50,262 nucleotides of DNA from Opitutus sp. GAS368 (lineage in GTDB: Bacteria; Verrucomicrobiota; Verrucomicrobiia; Chthoniobacterales; Chthoniobacteraceae), in NCBI GenBank assembly GCA_943329925.2, contig CALQFT020000006.1, positions 1-50,262 of the forward strand. Reading direction: 5' to 3'. Of this stretch, positions 1-10,227 are shown in pieces. Under the pieces are notes generated by a model. The model ran no database searches. It worked only from the letters and a program-made list of their open reading frames with translations, and was not told the origin of the DNA. The translations under genes and the position numbers were made by a program. How positions within the stretch are numbered: position 1 is the stretch's first letter; every line of letters starts with the position of its first letter.

Positions 1-1
1 C

Positions 2-211
2 GGTCGAGTCGAGTCCGCAGGCGCTGCCGCTTTCTTAGGAGCGCCGGATTCGATGGCGGGCGATTATGTGCAGGGTGATGCTGCTTTGGCATGGGATGCG
101 GATCTCGTGAATCAGTTGCAGGGAATGGTAGACTATGATTCTGTTGTTGAATACGTGAATGCGTATCTTGCGCCTCAAGCCGCCCAGCAGGCGTCTGCTC
201 TTGGCGATTAA
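2..211 (+). CDS. C-terminal fragment of a protein of unknown function (5' end outside window)
   Basis: Open frame from window start to TAA at 209-211, reading ...GAPDSMAGDYVQGDAALAWDADLVNQLQGMVDYDSVVEYVNAYLAPQAAQQASALGD*; no family recognised. Confidence 0.5.
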   Translation, partial: GRVESAGAAAFLGAPDSMAGDYVQGDAALAWDADLVNQLQGMVDYDSVVEYVNAYLAPQAAQQASALGD

Positions 212-393
212 GCAATTTCTTTCCGCAGATTTCGTTATCTTTGATCGAGTGAACCTGGGCTAAGGGAGCAGCAGGCGCACTAAGGCTGTATAACAAGGCG
301 TAATGCGCCGTAGTGATTCAGCCACTCTTCCATTTGTAAAATCCAAGCTTGGGTATTTGACAGCCTCGGGGCGGCGGCCTTTGAATCGGCCGC

Positions 394-1671
394 ATGAAAC
401 GGGTACTCTTCTGCATCACTCTTCTCGGTGTCTCCGTTTCGCTTCCGGCGCAGGTGCCGCTCTGGGATCTGGCGAAGGATACGATCCCCGCAGAGCTCAA
501 CCACGGCGCCACCCGCGCCGCAGATGGCTCCATGACCGTCGGCGGTGACAACTACTTCGGGGTGCCGGCCACGGCCTTTCCAGACCAGAAAAACCTCACT
601 GTCCAGATCACCGTTTCCTTCCCTGAGCTCTCCGAAGACACCAGTCTCAACGTTCTGCTTAAACAACGTAGTGACGGCGAGGATACCGGCCTCGGCCTTA
701 CCTGCATCTACAACCCTAACTGGAAGGTCTATCGTCCGATCATCAACGGGATGCACATCGGGGGGCTGCGCACGAATTTTCAACCGAACACCCCCTACAC
801 TTTCACCGTCGCCGTCCGTCGCGGCAGCGCCTCATATTACCTAAACGATGCGCCGGGTGGTCAGTATTTCACGATGCTACTTCCCAATGACGAGCCGATG
901 TGGGTGGGTAAAAAGCTCTTACCGAAGGAAAAACCATTTAGCTCGGTGAAGATTTCAGAGCTGAAGGTTTACGGGCCTGACTTCTCCTATAAGTCGCCGA
1001 AGGAAAAAGTGACAGCCGAGCCGCGCGGAGCCATAGCCGGCAAGAACTGGATGATCGATGCTCCCACCGTCCTCGACCCAGTCCGTCCAAAACTGCTCTT
1101 CTACGGAGACTCCATTTCCGGCGGCTACCGTCAATATCTGCTTCCTGCGCTGGAGGGCGGGGTCTACGCCTACCACTGGACTGGCTTCGTGGGAGGCATC
1201 GATCCGAAGGTGGATGCGCTGATCAAGCAAGGGGCCGCCAGCGCCGACTTTAAACTCATCTTTTTTAACAACGGGCTGCACTCGTTGTCCTGGACTCCGG
1301 AGAAGGCCACCGACGAGCAAATCATCGACACCACGCGCGCCATTGTACGCGGCTTCAAAGCCGGGGCGCCCCAAGCCAGACTGTTCTGGATCGCCACGAC
1401 ACCGCACACAGCTCGCCGCAGCGAGCCCGGCAAACCGGTCGACGCGTTGGGCGAAAAGAATCCCGTCGTGCTGCGCATCAACCGCCTTGCCGAAAAGGTG
1501 ATGAAGGAGGAAGGGGTCGAGATCATCGATATGTATACCCCGCTGGCCGCCAAGCTGGAACTCGCCGCTGGCGACGAATACCACTGGTCCGGCCCAGCCT
1601 ATAAGATGATTTCCGATGCCATCGTGGCTAAGACCAATGAAGTGCTGAAGCTAAACAGCGCAAGCAAGTAA
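394..1671 (+). CDS. Secreted SGNH/GDSL-type hydrolase with N-terminal LamG-like region
   Basis: 425 aa; signal peptide MKRVLFCITLLGVSVSLPAQ; FYGDSISGGY block I-like motif; DEYHWSGPAY C-terminal His/Asp-like motif. Confidence 0.75.
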   Translation: MKRVLFCITLLGVSVSLPAQVPLWDLAKDTIPAELNHGATRAADGSMTVGGDNYFGVPATAFPDQKNLTVQITVSFPELSEDTSLNVLLKQRSDGEDTGLGLTCIYNPNWKVYRPIINGMHIGGLRTNFQPNTPYTFTVAVRRGSASYYLNDAPGGQYFTMLLPNDEPMWVGKKLLPKEKPFSSVKISELKVYGPDFSYKSPKEKVTAEPRGAIAGKNWMIDAPTVLDPVRPKLLFYGDSISGGYRQYLLPALEGGVYAYHWTGFVGGIDPKVDALIKQGAASADFKLIFFNNGLHSLSWTPEKATDEQIIDTTRAIVRGFKAGAPQARLFWIATTPHTARRSEPGKPVDALGEKNPVVLRINRLAEKVMKEEGVEIIDMYTPLAAKLELAAGDEYHWSGPAYKMISDAIVAKTNEVLKLNSASK

Positions 1672-1806
1672 GGGTGCTGGCGAATACAGGAATAGACCTG
1701 CTGTCTGTAACATGGGATCGGCATCCCTCCACTAAACCTCTGATGGGTTAAACGCCCCGCGCCTGACTTGCAAAGCGCCGGTTGGGTGGGTGCAAAGCAG
1801 ATTTTG

Positions 1807-2937
1807 TTAAAGAAGTTTTTCCCCGCCAGTGTAATTGCCCAAAGCAACAGGATCCAACTCGAGCCCAAGGCCGGGTTTGGATGGGATCGCGAGGAAGCCC
1901 TCGGAGTCGATGTGCCAGCCGCCGAGGGTGATTTCATCAATAAAAGGAGAACCAGTGAGGTACTCGACAAGGTCTGTGTTTGGGAAGGCCGAGGCAAGTT
2001 GAAGGTCGGCGGCCAGCCCGACGGCGGTGTTCCAGCCGTGCGGGATGAACTGTACCCCATGTTCTTGGGCCATCCAAGCGATGCGCCGCTCCTCGCTGAT
2101 ACCACCAACTTTGGTGACGTCGGGTTGGATGATGTCGAAAGCGCGCGCCTCAAGGAAAGGCTGGAAGGCTTGGCGACGAGTGAGGACTTCACCACCGGAA
2201 ATTGGCACCGGAGAATGTTCGCGCAGTTTGACGTAGTCTTCGAGGGCATCCGGAGGGAGGGCTTCCTCGAACCAGTGCACGTCGTAGTTGGCGAGCATTT
2301 TTGAGGCGTTGAGGGCCCACTTGTAGCCATTGGGCCAGAAGGCGTCACTGCCACCGGCGTCGACCATGAGCTTGGACTCAGGCCCTACGGCATCACGGGC
2401 GGCTTTGACGATGGCCTCGTCTGTGGCGGCGCTGCGGCGGCCGAAGGGGCCCCAGCCAATTTTAAATGCCCGGAAACCCTGAGCTTTTACGGAGAGAAGA
2501 TGTTCGCGTAGCTTCGCAGGCTCGTCCATGAGCAGGGAAGCGTATGGCTGCACGCGTTCGCGATAGCGTCCTCCCAAAAGCCGGCCGATGGGTTGGCCCG
2601 TCGCCTTGCCCAAAAGATCCCATAACGCAATGTCGATGCCACTAATGGCGTGGGTGAGCGAGCCACCCCGTCCAAGCCAGAACATATTCTGGTGGAGTTT
2701 TTCGCTCACGCGCTCCGGTTCGAGGGCGTTCTCACCCCGGTACAGCGGCTCTAACAGGGCAAGGGAGGCGCGCACCAAAGCGTCGTTTGTGAATACGGAT
2801 CCGAGCCCGACATCTCCGGTATCGGTGTGGACGGCTACCAGCGTGTGGACGCAATCGTCGGGTTTAAGTTCATTGCTCCAACCGCCTTCTGGAGTGGCTC
2901 CGCGCAAACCTGCGCAACGGATTTCAGTTATTTTCAT
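1807..2937 (-). CDS. Mandelate racemase/muconate lactonizing enzyme family protein (enolase superfamily, probably MR subgroup acid-sugar dehydratase-like)
   Basis: 376 aa; metal-ligand-like blocks VDAGGSD, WFEEAL, ISGGE, QPDVTKVGG and PHGWNTAVG (His of a His-Asp dyad). Confidence 0.85.
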   Translation of the reverse strand: MKITEIRCAGLRGATPEGGWSNELKPDDCVHTLVAVHTDTGDVGLGSVFTNDALVRASLALLEPLYRGENALEPERVSEKLHQNMFWLGRGGSLTHAISGIDIALWDLLGKATGQPIGRLLGGRYRERVQPYASLLMDEPAKLREHLLSVKAQGFRAFKIGWGPFGRRSAATDEAIVKAARDAVGPESKLMVDAGGSDAFWPNGYKWALNASKMLANYDVHWFEEALPPDALEDYVKLREHSPVPISGGEVLTRRQAFQPFLEARAFDIIQPDVTKVGGISEERRIAWMAQEHGVQFIPHGWNTAVGLAADLQLASAFPNTDLVEYLTGSPFIDEITLGGWHIDSEGFLAIPSKPGLGLELDPVALGNYTGGEKLL

Positions 2938-3009
2938 ATGAGTTGATTGTTTGGAAAAAGTGAGGAGACAAGGTTAGATCGCTCAAAGAACAGCCGAGTC
3001 CGGAGATCA

Positions 3010-4506
3010 TCAAGCCCGACTAAAAAGCTTCGGAACGGGGGTGAATTTGACGCCGGGATCCAGAGGGAAAATGGGGCGCGGGCACCGGGTGTGGCCGAGG
3101 TAAGGCAGGTTGGCGCTGGAGGAGCCGGGGGCGTCGACGTTGACCATTTCAACACACCAGTCGGCATACATGTGTTGCTGGCAGTGCGGAGATTTTACCA
3201 CGACGGCGTCGAAATTCTTGGGGTTTTGGCCATGGGAGAAAAAGAAGGACCGATCGTAAAGATTTACGGGGCGGCTCCCGACGACGAACGTCATGTTGTC
3301 CGCCTCGAGAACAGCGGTTGGGCCTGCATCCCAAATTTCGCCAAAGGATTCGCTGCGGAAACGGCCCTCAGCGAGCAGGCGCACCCTTGCCCGAACGGAT
3401 AGAGGCTGAAAGCGCGCTGGATCGAGTGTGCCGCCAAGATGGGTTTGGATAGTGGCGCCGACGCCAGCCTGAAGGGCCATTTTGACGGCAGGGGCGTCGA
3501 CTATGGGCAGAAGCGTTCTGCCATTATATCCGGAGGCGAGAAGTGCTCGTGCGACGGCATTGCTGTCACCGGAGGCCCCCGAACTGGTCGCGTCGGCGGC
3601 GTCAACAATCGCGACGGTCCCAAGTGTGTGTCCTGAGACAATACGCGTCATTTCCTCAAGACTGACCAAGGGAACTTGCATGGCCGAGTGGTTTGCCCAG
3701 AAACTTTCCGCAATGCGTATGGCTTCGCGTTGGGCCAGTGCAGGGTCTCCGTCGGTTACGACGAAGCTGTAAGTTTGGAGGGCTGGGACGTCTGTAAAGG
3801 GGTTGCCGATGAACATTCCGGCGGAAAGTCCAAGCGGACCATTCTCCACTTCTTGGGCGATGCGAATGCTTTGACCAAAGAGACCCGTGGCGGTAATGAG
3901 CTCATCCCCGCGCACGAGGGCGGGAATGGCGACCTTTGCGGTGACCGGCCGCACCCCGCCGGCGAGAATACGCAGAAGCAGCCGAGCCGCACGCTGGCCT
4001 GTTTGGAAAAAATCCACATGGGGGTAGGTGTGGTAGGCCACGATGGCGTCGCTGTGCTGGAGCATGCGATCGCTCAGGACGCCATGGAGATCCAGCGACA
4101 CGACAATTGGAATGTGAGCCCCTAGAATTTTACGAGTCTCCCCCAGTAGCCAACCTTCGGGGTCGAGTTCCCCGGGGCTGGCCATGGCCCCGTGCATACA
4201 AAAATACACGCCGTCCACTGGGGGCGCGGCGCGGATGGAGTCCAGAAATTCTGTGGCAATACGTTCCCAAGCTGCTTTTTCAAGAGGGCCTCCTGAGGTG
4301 ATAAAAAAGGCACTGTAGGCGGGTGCAATGCTTACAGTGAAGTCCGCATCAAAAACACTCAGGGCGCCGCCGACTTCGTTGCGGATGCTCCTGTGGTAGC
4401 GGAGGAGCTCCTCTCCTATGCGGATTCCAAAGTCTTCATAGCCACTTTGTTGCGGATTGAATGTGGAGACCTCCTGCTTGCATTCAGCGATAAGAATTCT
4501 GGGCAT
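3010..4506 (-). CDS. M81 family metallopeptidase (MlrC / microcystinase C-like)
   Basis: 498 aa; N-terminus MPRILIAECKQEVSTFNP, HGAMASPGELDPEGWLL, SLDLHGVLSDRML and AYHTYPHVDFFQTG are characteristic of the MlrC/DUF1485 family. Confidence 0.85.
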   Translation of the reverse strand: MPRILIAECKQEVSTFNPQQSGYEDFGIRIGEELLRYHRSIRNEVGGALSVFDADFTVSIAPAYSAFFITSGGPLEKAAWERIATEFLDSIRAAPPVDGVYFCMHGAMASPGELDPEGWLLGETRKILGAHIPIVVSLDLHGVLSDRMLQHSDAIVAYHTYPHVDFFQTGQRAARLLLRILAGGVRPVTAKVAIPALVRGDELITATGLFGQSIRIAQEVENGPLGLSAGMFIGNPFTDVPALQTYSFVVTDGDPALAQREAIRIAESFWANHSAMQVPLVSLEEMTRIVSGHTLGTVAIVDAADATSSGASGDSNAVARALLASGYNGRTLLPIVDAPAVKMALQAGVGATIQTHLGGTLDPARFQPLSVRARVRLLAEGRFRSESFGEIWDAGPTAVLEADNMTFVVGSRPVNLYDRSFFFSHGQNPKNFDAVVVKSPHCQQHMYADWCVEMVNVDAPGSSSANLPYLGHTRCPRPIFPLDPGVKFTPVPKLFSRA

Positions 4507-4517
4507 AAAACTCGGGA

Positions 4518-6518
4518 CTAAGGGTTAACGGTGTAGGCATTGTTCCAGGTCTCGTCAAAATATCCGGCACGCAGAACCTCCTCAGGAAAGGGCTCATTGG
4601 AGGGCTGCCACTGCGCGGCTTCTGGAGAGACTCGTAGTAGTGCCCAGTCTCCGAGTCGTGGAAAGAGCAGGTAATTAAAAGCGGCAAAGTCCTTTTCGTG
4701 GAAGGTGTGGCCACTGTTAACCACAATGTAGCGCTCGGGCGCAAGTGGGTTTCGGCAGATCAAGACAGGAGCGTATTGCTTTGCAGATTGGGGTTCGCCG
4801 CCAAGAAGCACTTCCGCGGGAGTCCACTTCAGGGGTAAATTTTGGAGCACTTTTGCAAGCAACGAATTGCTGCCGGGGTCACCAAAAACAACGAGGTGCT
4901 TGTCCTTGATGTCGGCTTCTGTGACGTCTGTATCGCGCTTGATCTGGAGCGTTCCACGCATGTAGCGGGACCACTCGTACTCAAAGCGGCGCAGGCTGGC
5001 GTCCGCCCAGTTTTGAATATCCTGATTCCACGGTTTTCCGGTGCCGCGTACGCAGAGAAACGGAGTGGCAAATGCATCATCAATGGGGCCTTGGAGACCG
5101 GGGCGTTTACCGGTAAGCGATGTTGGCTGAAGGGGGCCCACGCATTTCCAAGTGCTCTTTTCCTGGGTGAATACAAGCGCATCGCCGGGGGTGTGCGGGG
5201 GAAGCGTGACGTTCGCACCCAAAATCACTACCTTGCTCAAGGGCCGATGCAGGGCGAAGCTGTGGATGTTCGTGGCGAGGGTGATCTCCACTGCGTCATC
5301 ACCAGTGGCTTGGGCGATGAACTCTGTGCGGGAATAGTGTTTATCGAGGGCCAGCAACTCGGTCCAGTGGCAACGGCTGTATTTGAGCGTCCAAGTGACA
5401 AAACGAAGTGCTTTTGGCGAATGGTCGAGTCCTTTGCTTGAGTACTCCTCGACACGTTGCATTTGTTCGCGATGCGTAACGGGATCCACAACGTGGCCGG
5501 TACCTTTTGAAATGAGGTTTACCATTTCCAAGCCCTCTTTTGCAAAAGCTTCGCCCATATGAACATGAGATTGAAAAAAAGTGTCCTTGTCACCGATGGC
5601 CGCAATTGCGGGAACAACCCCAGCGTTGGCGGCGTAGTCGACCGAATCGAGCATGTGCAACCCGAATTCCTGATGTGGAGGAAGCGGGCCAACTTTGATA
5701 AAGCCGGGAATGGGAGTCTCGGAAAAGCGGTGCGTGTCGACGTAGCCGCAGTACGGGGCAATGGCAACAAAACGGTCCGGGTACTTGAGGCCGAGATGCC
5801 AGGTGCCGGAGGCTCCCATGGACATCCCGCGCAAAACGATGCGATTCCTGTCGATGTTGTAGTTGCGGCAAACGGCCTCAATCGCCTCAAACACATCAGT
5901 CTCGCCAGCCCAGCGGTAGCAGTTCTCCACGCGCCCAAGCGGATGAAGTTCGATGAAATTAGCCTCTGGTGCTGTTTTCGCGGTGGAATCACCCTCATCG
6001 AAACGAGAGATGAAGCGCAGCTCGCTCATGCCATGAGGCTTTGAACTTCCGTGCAGCACGACGTCCAGTCGGATTGGTTGGGCGTCTGTGTATCCCTGGG
6101 GAATAATGAGACCGTAAGGTTGAGTGGACCCGTCTACTGCTGAGACGAAACCGCGGAGGACTTTTCCTTTTTTTGTGGTCCAGTCGGATTTGCCAGCGGA
6201 GAGGCTTGTGGCACGTTCGTGTCCGCGGGTGAGACCCTTTTTTATGAGGAGCACGTCTGTCGGCGTGGGGGTGTCGTAGCGCAGCGCCCAGCTAATTCCT
6301 TTCTCGAAAATGTCGGCATCGGCCTTGAGATCTGGGCTGGAAGTTTTTAGCGACGCAAGTTTTTCGTGCAGTTGCAGTGCCTCGCCAGCAAGCGCGGCGG
6401 ATTCGTCCTTTGTCGGAAATTGAAGCGCGGGTGGCTCTGCGGCCCGGAGCCGATCGGACCAGCAAAGAAGGGCGCAGGCAGTAGCGAGAATGGTTTTCAG
6501 AGCGGCAAGGAACTTCAT
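4518..6518 (-). CDS. Exported alpha/beta-hydrolase (prolyl oligopeptidase/esterase-like)
   Basis: 666 aa; signal peptide; nucleophile elbow RGMSMGASGTWHLGLKYPDRF; HGSSKPHG oxyanion region. Confidence 0.75.
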   Translation of the reverse strand: MKFLAALKTILATACALLCWSDRLRAAEPPALQFPTKDESAALAGEALQLHEKLASLKTSSPDLKADADIFEKGISWALRYDTPTPTDVLLIKKGLTRGHERATSLSAGKSDWTTKKGKVLRGFVSAVDGSTQPYGLIIPQGYTDAQPIRLDVVLHGSSKPHGMSELRFISRFDEGDSTAKTAPEANFIELHPLGRVENCYRWAGETDVFEAIEAVCRNYNIDRNRIVLRGMSMGASGTWHLGLKYPDRFVAIAPYCGYVDTHRFSETPIPGFIKVGPLPPHQEFGLHMLDSVDYAANAGVVPAIAAIGDKDTFFQSHVHMGEAFAKEGLEMVNLISKGTGHVVDPVTHREQMQRVEEYSSKGLDHSPKALRFVTWTLKYSRCHWTELLALDKHYSRTEFIAQATGDDAVEITLATNIHSFALHRPLSKVVILGANVTLPPHTPGDALVFTQEKSTWKCVGPLQPTSLTGKRPGLQGPIDDAFATPFLCVRGTGKPWNQDIQNWADASLRRFEYEWSRYMRGTLQIKRDTDVTEADIKDKHLVVFGDPGSNSLLAKVLQNLPLKWTPAEVLLGGEPQSAKQYAPVLICRNPLAPERYIVVNSGHTFHEKDFAAFNYLLFPRLGDWALLRVSPEAAQWQPSNEPFPEEVLRAGYFDETWNNAYTVNP

Positions 6519-7774
6519 GGGAGGGGGGCTGTCAGGGCGTTATTCAGCTCAAAATCTTTCGGGAAGAGTTTTTTGATGCCGAAGATCAGAACGAGTGCGG
6601 CTGCGGTGTAGGCCAGTGCGGTGAGGGAAAGTAAACGGCCTATGCCCAAAGATTGTTTCCAGACGCCACCAAAAAGAGTGGCGAAGCCAGACATGATTGC
6701 TGCACAGAAGTTGAGGATTCCTACGGCGGATGCGCGCGTTTGGGTGGGAACGACATCGAAGGCTGCGGGGAAGATGTTGCCCATGAGCAGGCCGCTGAAG
6801 AGCCCAAAGCCGGCGGCTGCGAAGCGTGTACTTAGGAGCGTATCGCTGTTGCCGAGGACGTGGAGGCAGGGAGCGCAAAGGACTAGACTTGCGCACATAA
6901 GCCACAGGCGGGAAGCCTTTGTATGGCGGTAGAGGCTATCCGCTAAGGTGCCGCCGCCAAGCAGGCCGATTGCGGTAGTGACTTGTACAAAGATCGTAGC
7001 GTTATAGGCGGCCTCGGATTGGGTGAGAGAAAATTTATCGTGCAAAAAGGTGGGTAGCCAACCGTAGAGCAGCCAGAGCCCGAAGACGAAAACAGGAAAG
7101 ATCACACAAAGGATCCGGAAAGAATTTACCCTGAGCAAAACCAGAGCGGCCAGAGGTGCTTCGGTCGTGTTGGATTTGGTCTGGGTCTCTTCGGGGACGG
7201 AGTGGAGAAACCAAAAATAGGGAACCGCATAGAGCAGTCCGACGGCTCCGAGAATAAAGAAAGCTGTGCGCCAGTGGCCGCGGTCTGCCATCCATCCGCC
7301 AAACCAGCTTCCCGCAACGGTGCCGGCGATTTGGGCAGTGGTGAGGACGGAGATGGCTCTGGAGCGGAGGGCTGGCGGATGGGCATTGGCCGTGAGTGCG
7401 ATGGCCGTTGGCATGAAGAGGGACTCTGAAATGCCCATCGCCGCGCGCAGGGAAAGGAGTATGAGGGCAGAATTGGCCAGACCAGTGGCGACGGTGACGA
7501 CGCTCCAAAGTGCGAGGCTGAAAACAACCAGCCGGCGTTTGGAAAAACGGTCCGCAATGTGGCCTGCAATGGGACAGCCAAAAGCGTAAACCCAGAGGAA
7601 CATGGCGCCTGTGAGGCCGAGTTGTTTGTCGGACATTCCAAGATCGGCCTTCAAAGAAGGGAACATTGCGAAGACGGCCTGTCTGTCGCAGTAGTTAAGC
7701 AGATAGGCAACCCACATGAAGCCGACCAGAAGAGTTGCCTGCCGGGCGGGCATTGGGGGAACGGCGGCACTCAT
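6515..7774 (-). CDS. Major facilitator superfamily transporter
   Basis: 419 aa, multiple hydrophobic helices; GHIADRFSKRRLVVF MFS loop motif; overlaps both neighbours by 4 nt. Confidence 0.85.
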   Translation of the reverse strand: MSAAVPPMPARQATLLVGFMWVAYLLNYCDRQAVFAMFPSLKADLGMSDKQLGLTGAMFLWVYAFGCPIAGHIADRFSKRRLVVFSLALWSVVTVATGLANSALILLSLRAAMGISESLFMPTAIALTANAHPPALRSRAISVLTTAQIAGTVAGSWFGGWMADRGHWRTAFFILGAVGLLYAVPYFWFLHSVPEETQTKSNTTEAPLAALVLLRVNSFRILCVIFPVFVFGLWLLYGWLPTFLHDKFSLTQSEAAYNATIFVQVTTAIGLLGGGTLADSLYRHTKASRLWLMCASLVLCAPCLHVLGNSDTLLSTRFAAAGFGLFSGLLMGNIFPAAFDVVPTQTRASAVGILNFCAAIMSGFATLFGGVWKQSLGIGRLLSLTALAYTAAALVLIFGIKKLFPKDFELNNALTAPLP

Positions 7775-8790
7775 GCGTTGAGGACTTGGCGGGCCGTGAC
7801 TCGTTTGGCAATGACCGCCACGCAGTCGCCCTGCTGCGTGAGGCAGGGCGCGCGCATCGTGATGAGGTAGCCCGCGCTTTGAGCGATGATCGGCTCTGGT
7901 GGCCGATCGGGGCGTTCCAAATGATGAATGTAGCCAACGGCCTGTCCGCGTTTGACCATTGCGCCAAGATCGACGCTGATTTCAAACACGCCCGATTCAG
8001 GGGCGAGTAGATAGTCCTCGCGGTTGAGCGCCTGAGTCAGAATTGTGGGAGACTTGCCTTGGGCCGCGCGCGTCTTCTCGCGACCCTTCAACACGCCGAC
8101 GTGTACAAGCACGTTTCTCAGCCCGCTCCGGGCAATCCGGTGCACCGCGGCTGGGATCGCCTCTCCTCCGCCGAGTTCAGTCGTGACAACGAGTTTGCCC
8201 TGGTTCTCCGCCTCCACTGGCAAGAGGCCGGTCCCCGCGATGTCGGCGTATAAGAACGCAAAATCGGTGCCCCAAGCGAGCATCGCAGCAAACATCCGCG
8301 CACGCTGTTCACGGTCCGGAACTAGGTGCATATGCGAGCAAGGGACAAACTCCATGCTGCGGCCGCCAGAGTGGATGTCGATGACGACGTCGCTAAGCGG
8401 GAAAAGTTGAGTTCTTAAAAAATGGGCGATTTGGCTGGTGACGGGGCCCTCGGAATCGCCGGGAAAGGCGCGGTTGAGGTTCAGTCCATCCAATGGCGAG
8501 AGGCGTGTGGCCGTGCGGGCCGCAGGGAAGTTTAGGGAGGGAATGAGGATGATGCGGCCCGAGAGCATTTCCGGCGTGAGTTCGCGCGCCAAGTTCATGG
8601 CGGCGATCTGTCCCTGATATTCATCTCCATGGTTGCCTCCGAGAATAAGGACCGTGGGGCCCTTTCCCGCAGCGACGACGGTGATGGGAATCATTACATT
8701 CGCCCAGCCGCCAAGATTATGGGAGTAAGGGATTTGAAGAAAGCCCTGTTGTTTGCCGGCTTTTTCGAAGTTGAGCGAGGTGATGATCAT
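7771..8790 (-). CDS. M14-type succinylglutamate desuccinylase/aspartoacylase family protein (AstE/DoeB-like deacylase)
   Basis: 339 aa; GGNHGDEYQGQ zinc motif, NLNRAFPG, DIHSGG and TTELGGG. Confidence 0.85.
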   Translation of the reverse strand: MIITSLNFEKAGKQQGFLQIPYSHNLGGWANVMIPITVVAAGKGPTVLILGGNHGDEYQGQIAAMNLARELTPEMLSGRIILIPSLNFPAARTATRLSPLDGLNLNRAFPGDSEGPVTSQIAHFLRTQLFPLSDVVIDIHSGGRSMEFVPCSHMHLVPDREQRARMFAAMLAWGTDFAFLYADIAGTGLLPVEAENQGKLVVTTELGGGEAIPAAVHRIARSGLRNVLVHVGVLKGREKTRAAQGKSPTILTQALNREDYLLAPESGVFEISVDLGAMVKRGQAVGYIHHLERPDRPPEPIIAQSAGYLITMRAPCLTQQGDCVAVIAKRVTARQVLNA

Positions 8791-8829
8791 GGGGCGGATG
8801 TGTGGAGAAATGAAGGGGAGTAAGACCTC

Positions 8830-10218
8830 TCAGGCGAGGATGTCATGGAGGACTTCGCCCTCCACGTCGGTGAGGCGGAAGTCTCGGCCGGAGTAGCGGT
8901 AAGTGAGCCGTTCGTGATCGAGTCCCATGAGGTGGAGGATGGTCGCGTGCAAGTCGTGGACGCTTGCGGGGTTTTCGGCGGCAGCGAACCCGAACTCGTC
9001 GGTGCTACCGTATACTGTGCCGCCTTTGATGCCGCCTCCAGCCATCCAGACGCTGAAGCCGTAGTGGTTATGGTCGCGCCCTAGTTTGGAGGTAGCCCCT
9101 GACATTTCCACTGTGGGCGTGCGACCGAATTCACCGCCCCAGAGGACAAGGGTGTCTTCGAGCATCCCACGTTGTTTTAGATCGGCGAGGAGGGCGGCGA
9201 TGGGTTGATCGATTTCGGCCGCCAGTTTGCGGTGGTTGATCTCGATTTTTTCGTGGTTATCCCAAGGCTGTCCGGCTCCGTGCCAGAGCTGGACGAAACG
9301 CACCCCGCGTTCTAAAAGACGGCGGCCGATGAGTGTCTGGCGACCGTGGATAGTATCTCCATAGAGGTCGCGCATGGACTGGGGTTCGCGGGTGACATCG
9401 AAGGCGTCGGCCGCCTCGGTCTGCATGCGGAAGGCGAGTTCAAAGGATTGGATTCGCGCTTCCAATCGCGGGTCGGTACGTTCACGAAGATGGGCCTGAT
9501 TCAGGGTGCGCAGCAGGTCCAATTGGCGCTGTTGCGCGTTCGGGGAGCCGCTCGCATTACGGATGTTTTCCAAGAGCTTTTCGACCGAGGTGTTTTTGGA
9601 ATCGATGTACGTCCCCTGCATCGCGCCGGGGAGAAAGGCCGACTGCCAATTTTCGGCTCCTTTGATAGGATGTCCTCCCGGACACATGGCGACGAAACCG
9701 GGGAGGTTGGCGTTCTCGGAGCCCAGTCCGTACATAAGCCACGCGCCCAGACTGGGCCGTGTTTGAATGGAGTCACCGCAGTTCATGAGCATGAGGGAGG
9801 GCTCATGGTTGGGCACCTGTGCCTGCATGGAGCGCACCACGGCAATGTCATCTATATGTTGGGCGGTGAGGGCAAAGAGTTCGCTCACTTCGATCCCGCT
9901 TTTGCCGTAGCGCTTGAAGGCGAAAGGAGAAGGGAAGGCGGCGCCGGTTTTGCGTTCTGTTATGAAGGTGCGAGGCAGGGCCTGTCCGGCGTATTTTTGT
10001 AAGGCGGGTTTTGGGTCGAAGGTGTCGACATGGGAGGGGCCGCCATTGAGGAAAAAGTGGATTATCCGCTTCGCCTTGGGCGCGAATTGGCGGGCCCGGG
10101 CGAGTGCGGCGTTTGTCGGAGAGGGCGCCAGCAGGTCGGCGAGACCGAGGGCGGCAAGGCCGGTGCCAGCGCGTGAGAGAAAGTCACGCCGGTTGAGGGG
10201 AGGCTGAGGGAGGTGCAT
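8830..10218 (-). CDS. DUF1501 domain-containing protein with Tat-like signal
   Basis: 462 aa; NRRDFLSRAGTGLAALGLADLL Tat signal; HFFLNGGPSHVDTFDPKP; WGGEFGRTPTVE; GRDHNHYGFSVWMAGGGIKGG. Confidence 0.85.
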   Translation of the reverse strand: MHLPQPPLNRRDFLSRAGTGLAALGLADLLAPSPTNAALARARQFAPKAKRIIHFFLNGGPSHVDTFDPKPALQKYAGQALPRTFITERKTGAAFPSPFAFKRYGKSGIEVSELFALTAQHIDDIAVVRSMQAQVPNHEPSLMLMNCGDSIQTRPSLGAWLMYGLGSENANLPGFVAMCPGGHPIKGAENWQSAFLPGAMQGTYIDSKNTSVEKLLENIRNASGSPNAQQRQLDLLRTLNQAHLRERTDPRLEARIQSFELAFRMQTEAADAFDVTREPQSMRDLYGDTIHGRQTLIGRRLLERGVRFVQLWHGAGQPWDNHEKIEINHRKLAAEIDQPIAALLADLKQRGMLEDTLVLWGGEFGRTPTVEMSGATSKLGRDHNHYGFSVWMAGGGIKGGTVYGSTDEFGFAAAENPASVHDLHATILHLMGLDHERLTYRYSGRDFRLTDVEGEVLHDILA

Positions 10219-10227
10219 TGGCGGTTA

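Noticed and set aside
1714-1727. GGGAT-CGGC-ATCCC as terminator between convergent SGNH and enolase genes
   Set aside because: Only 5-bp stem and no T-tract; too weak to support
1599-2354. 251-aa minus-strand ORF overlapping the enolase gene in another frame
   Set aside because: Low-complexity Ser/Pro-rich out-of-frame translation; enolase frame has conserved motifs
9007-9016. Additional GTATAC-containing site inside a DUF1501 gene as a second GntR operator
   Set aside because: Within coding sequence and lacks the full ACTGTATACAGT palindrome; chance occurrence expected
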